DNA of 6,889 bases, taken from contig JASLHV010000454.1 of the NCBI GenBank assembly GCA_030153205.1, forward strand, positions 1-6,889, read 5' to 3'. Of the stretch, positions 6,168 to 6,889 are shown one piece after another (position 1 is the stretch's first letter; every line of letters begins with the position of its first letter). Below the pieces are notes generated by a model. The model was given only the letters and a program-made list of their open reading frames with translations. It ran no database searches and was not told where the DNA came from. Both the position numbers and the translations under genes were made by a program. The stretch comes from Roseiarcus sp. Its GTDB lineage: Bacteria; Pseudomonadota; Alphaproteobacteria; Rhizobiales; Beijerinckiaceae.

Positions 6168-6551
6168 TTAGCCATGGGCCACGCCCTCTATTTCCAGGAG
6201 CCAGGCTGCGTCGAATATTCCGGCGATGACTACGGTCAAGGCAGGCGTGCGCCCTTTCATGACTTCCTGTCGAACGACGCTGTTTTCGGCGCCGAACCGC
6301 CGATCAGAAAGATAGATCGTGACTTTGACGAGATTGCCCAAGGTCATACTGGCGGCCTGAAGCTGCGCCTCGACGTTACGCCATGCGAGACGCGCTTGCT
6401 CTCCAAATGTTTCAGGAACATCGCCGTTACGAGCGACGGGAATCTGGCCGCTGACATAAAGCGTACGGACGGCGTTGCGTACCTCGACTGCCTGGGAATA
6501 ACCTCCAATTGCGACCGGCGCCTCTGGAGAATTGAAATCGCGCAATTCCAT
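6168..6551 (-). CDS. RidA family protein (YjgF/YER057c/UK114) lacking the canonical arginine
   Basis: This is a small cytoplasmic protein of the Rid family; members usually form trimers. Classical RidA hydrolyses reactive enamine/imine intermediates made by PLP enzymes. The 127-residue product spans the full family length with the GGYSQAVEV and YVSGQIPV N-terminal motifs, the QARLAWRNVEAQLQAA helix, LVKVTIYL, and a C-terminal LEIEGVA. By eye against E. coli RidA, Glu120 is kept but the catalytic Arg105 aligns with Leu105 (in RTPALTVV). This suggests a Rid subgroup without classical deaminase activity. The start at 6549-6551 is supported by GAGGG four bases upstream. The gene begins 14 bases after the stop of the glycoside-phosphorylase-like gene, so the two probably share an mRNA. 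Family assignment is firm; function is not. Confidence 0.92.
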   Translation of the reverse strand: MELRDFNSPEAPVAIGGYSQAVEVRNAVRTLYVSGQIPVARNGDVPETFGEQARLAWRNVEAQLQAASMTLGNLVKVTIYLSDRRFGAENSVVRQEVMKGRTPALTVVIAGIFDAAWLLEIEGVAHG

Positions 6552-6565
6552 CTGACCCTCAGACG

Positions 6566-6889
6566 CTAGTTCTGCGCCTTACGACGAAGCGGCTCCGCAT
6601 CGGCAGACGACTCCTCGGTGGCCCGTTTCCGGACTTGGCCCCGGGCGCGCAGTTCTTCGACTTGCAAGCCTCCCTTCGGTTCGAAAATATCCGGCGCAAT
6701 GATGACCGCGCCTTCCTCCATCCTGAGGCCGAGGATCGCATACGCAGCCGAGACCATGCGCGCCGCGGAGCCGGTGTACCACGACCAGCCTCCGCGCCCG
6801 TCGTGGCCGTAGCCATCGTAGATGTCGGCGGGCTGCTGGTTCGGCGCGAGACCGTAGCGCGCCAGGCGATCAGGCTCGGTCTTTTTGAG
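6566..6889 (-). CDS. GH94/GT36-like glycosyl hydrolase or phosphorylase, C-terminal end (cut by window edge)
   Basis: Only the last 107 residues are visible; the frame is open to position 6889 and the gene begins beyond the window. The segment PADIYDGYGHDGRGGWSWYT, with GSA following (about residues 20-42 of the visible part), matches the C-terminal part of the catalytic domain in GH94 enzymes. Those include cellobiose phosphorylase-like proteins and the C-terminal module of cyclic beta-1,2-glucan synthase, where a W-[TS]-WYTGSA signature precedes an ILGLR segment as here. After it comes a short beta-rich stretch (AVIIAPDIFEP) and a charged, probably disordered tail rich in R, E and K that ends in KAQN and TAG. 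The catalytic residues are outside the window, so enzyme type and substrate cannot be told. It probably forms an operon with the RidA-family gene. Confidence 0.8.
   Translation of the reverse strand, partial: LKKTEPDRLARYGLAPNQQPADIYDGYGHDGRGGWSWYTGSAARMVSAAYAILGLRMEEGAVIIAPDIFEPKGGLQVEELRARGQVRKRATEESSADAEPLRRKAQN

Noticed and set aside
1..6889. Search for a novel multigene system (defence, secretion, biosynthesis or mobile element)
   Set aside because: Every substantial gene belongs to a known family with ordinary architecture. There are no transposase, integrase, phage, toxin-antitoxin, CRISPR or tRNA signals, and base composition looks even across the window.

Overview
The window looks like ordinary chromosomal DNA of an alphaproteobacterium, probably of the order Hyphomicrobiales (Rhizobiales). 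The evidence is high G+C with G/C-rich third codon positions, an HspQ of the alphaproteobacterial type, an invasion-associated locus B (IalB) family secreted protein, a YejA-type binding protein and a DctPQM TRAP transporter. The genus cannot be fixed from this sequence alone.

Layout. Positions 1-1884 (minus strand) carry a TRAP transporter operon in the order dctP, dctQ, dctM. The intergenic gaps are 12 and 10 bases, and dctM runs off the left edge. A 306-base divergent region (1885-2190) follows. It holds a good sigma70-like promoter for dctP whose -10 box lies inside a perfect 8+8 palindrome, and a second 10+10 inverted repeat further upstream. On the plus strand comes hspQ (2191-2523). 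It converges on a minus-strand gene for a secreted IalB-family protein (2589-3317), and the two are separated by a strong hairpin terminator. Divergent from ialB, on the plus strand, are a periplasmic YejA-like family 5 solute-binding protein (3528-5396) and, 46 bases later, a cytoplasmic FrnE-like DsbA-family oxidoreductase (5443-6111). The right end is on the minus strand: the C-terminus of a GH94/GT36-like carbohydrate-active protein (6566 to beyond the right edge), followed after 14 bases by a RidA-family gene (6168-6551) that converges on the dsbA-like gene across a small hairpin.

Function. Two unrelated periplasmic uptake systems are represented: a sodium- or proton-driven TRAP transporter, probably for an organic acid, and the binding component of an ABC peptide importer whose permease and ATPase genes are not adjacent. 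The other genes are single housekeeping or stress-related functions. I found no mobile element, CRISPR array, RNA gene or defence system, and nothing that looks like a new multigene system. The points most worth a second look are the palindromic operator over the dctP promoter, the RidA-family protein whose canonical catalytic arginine appears to be leucine, and its pairing with a glycoside-phosphorylase-like gene.
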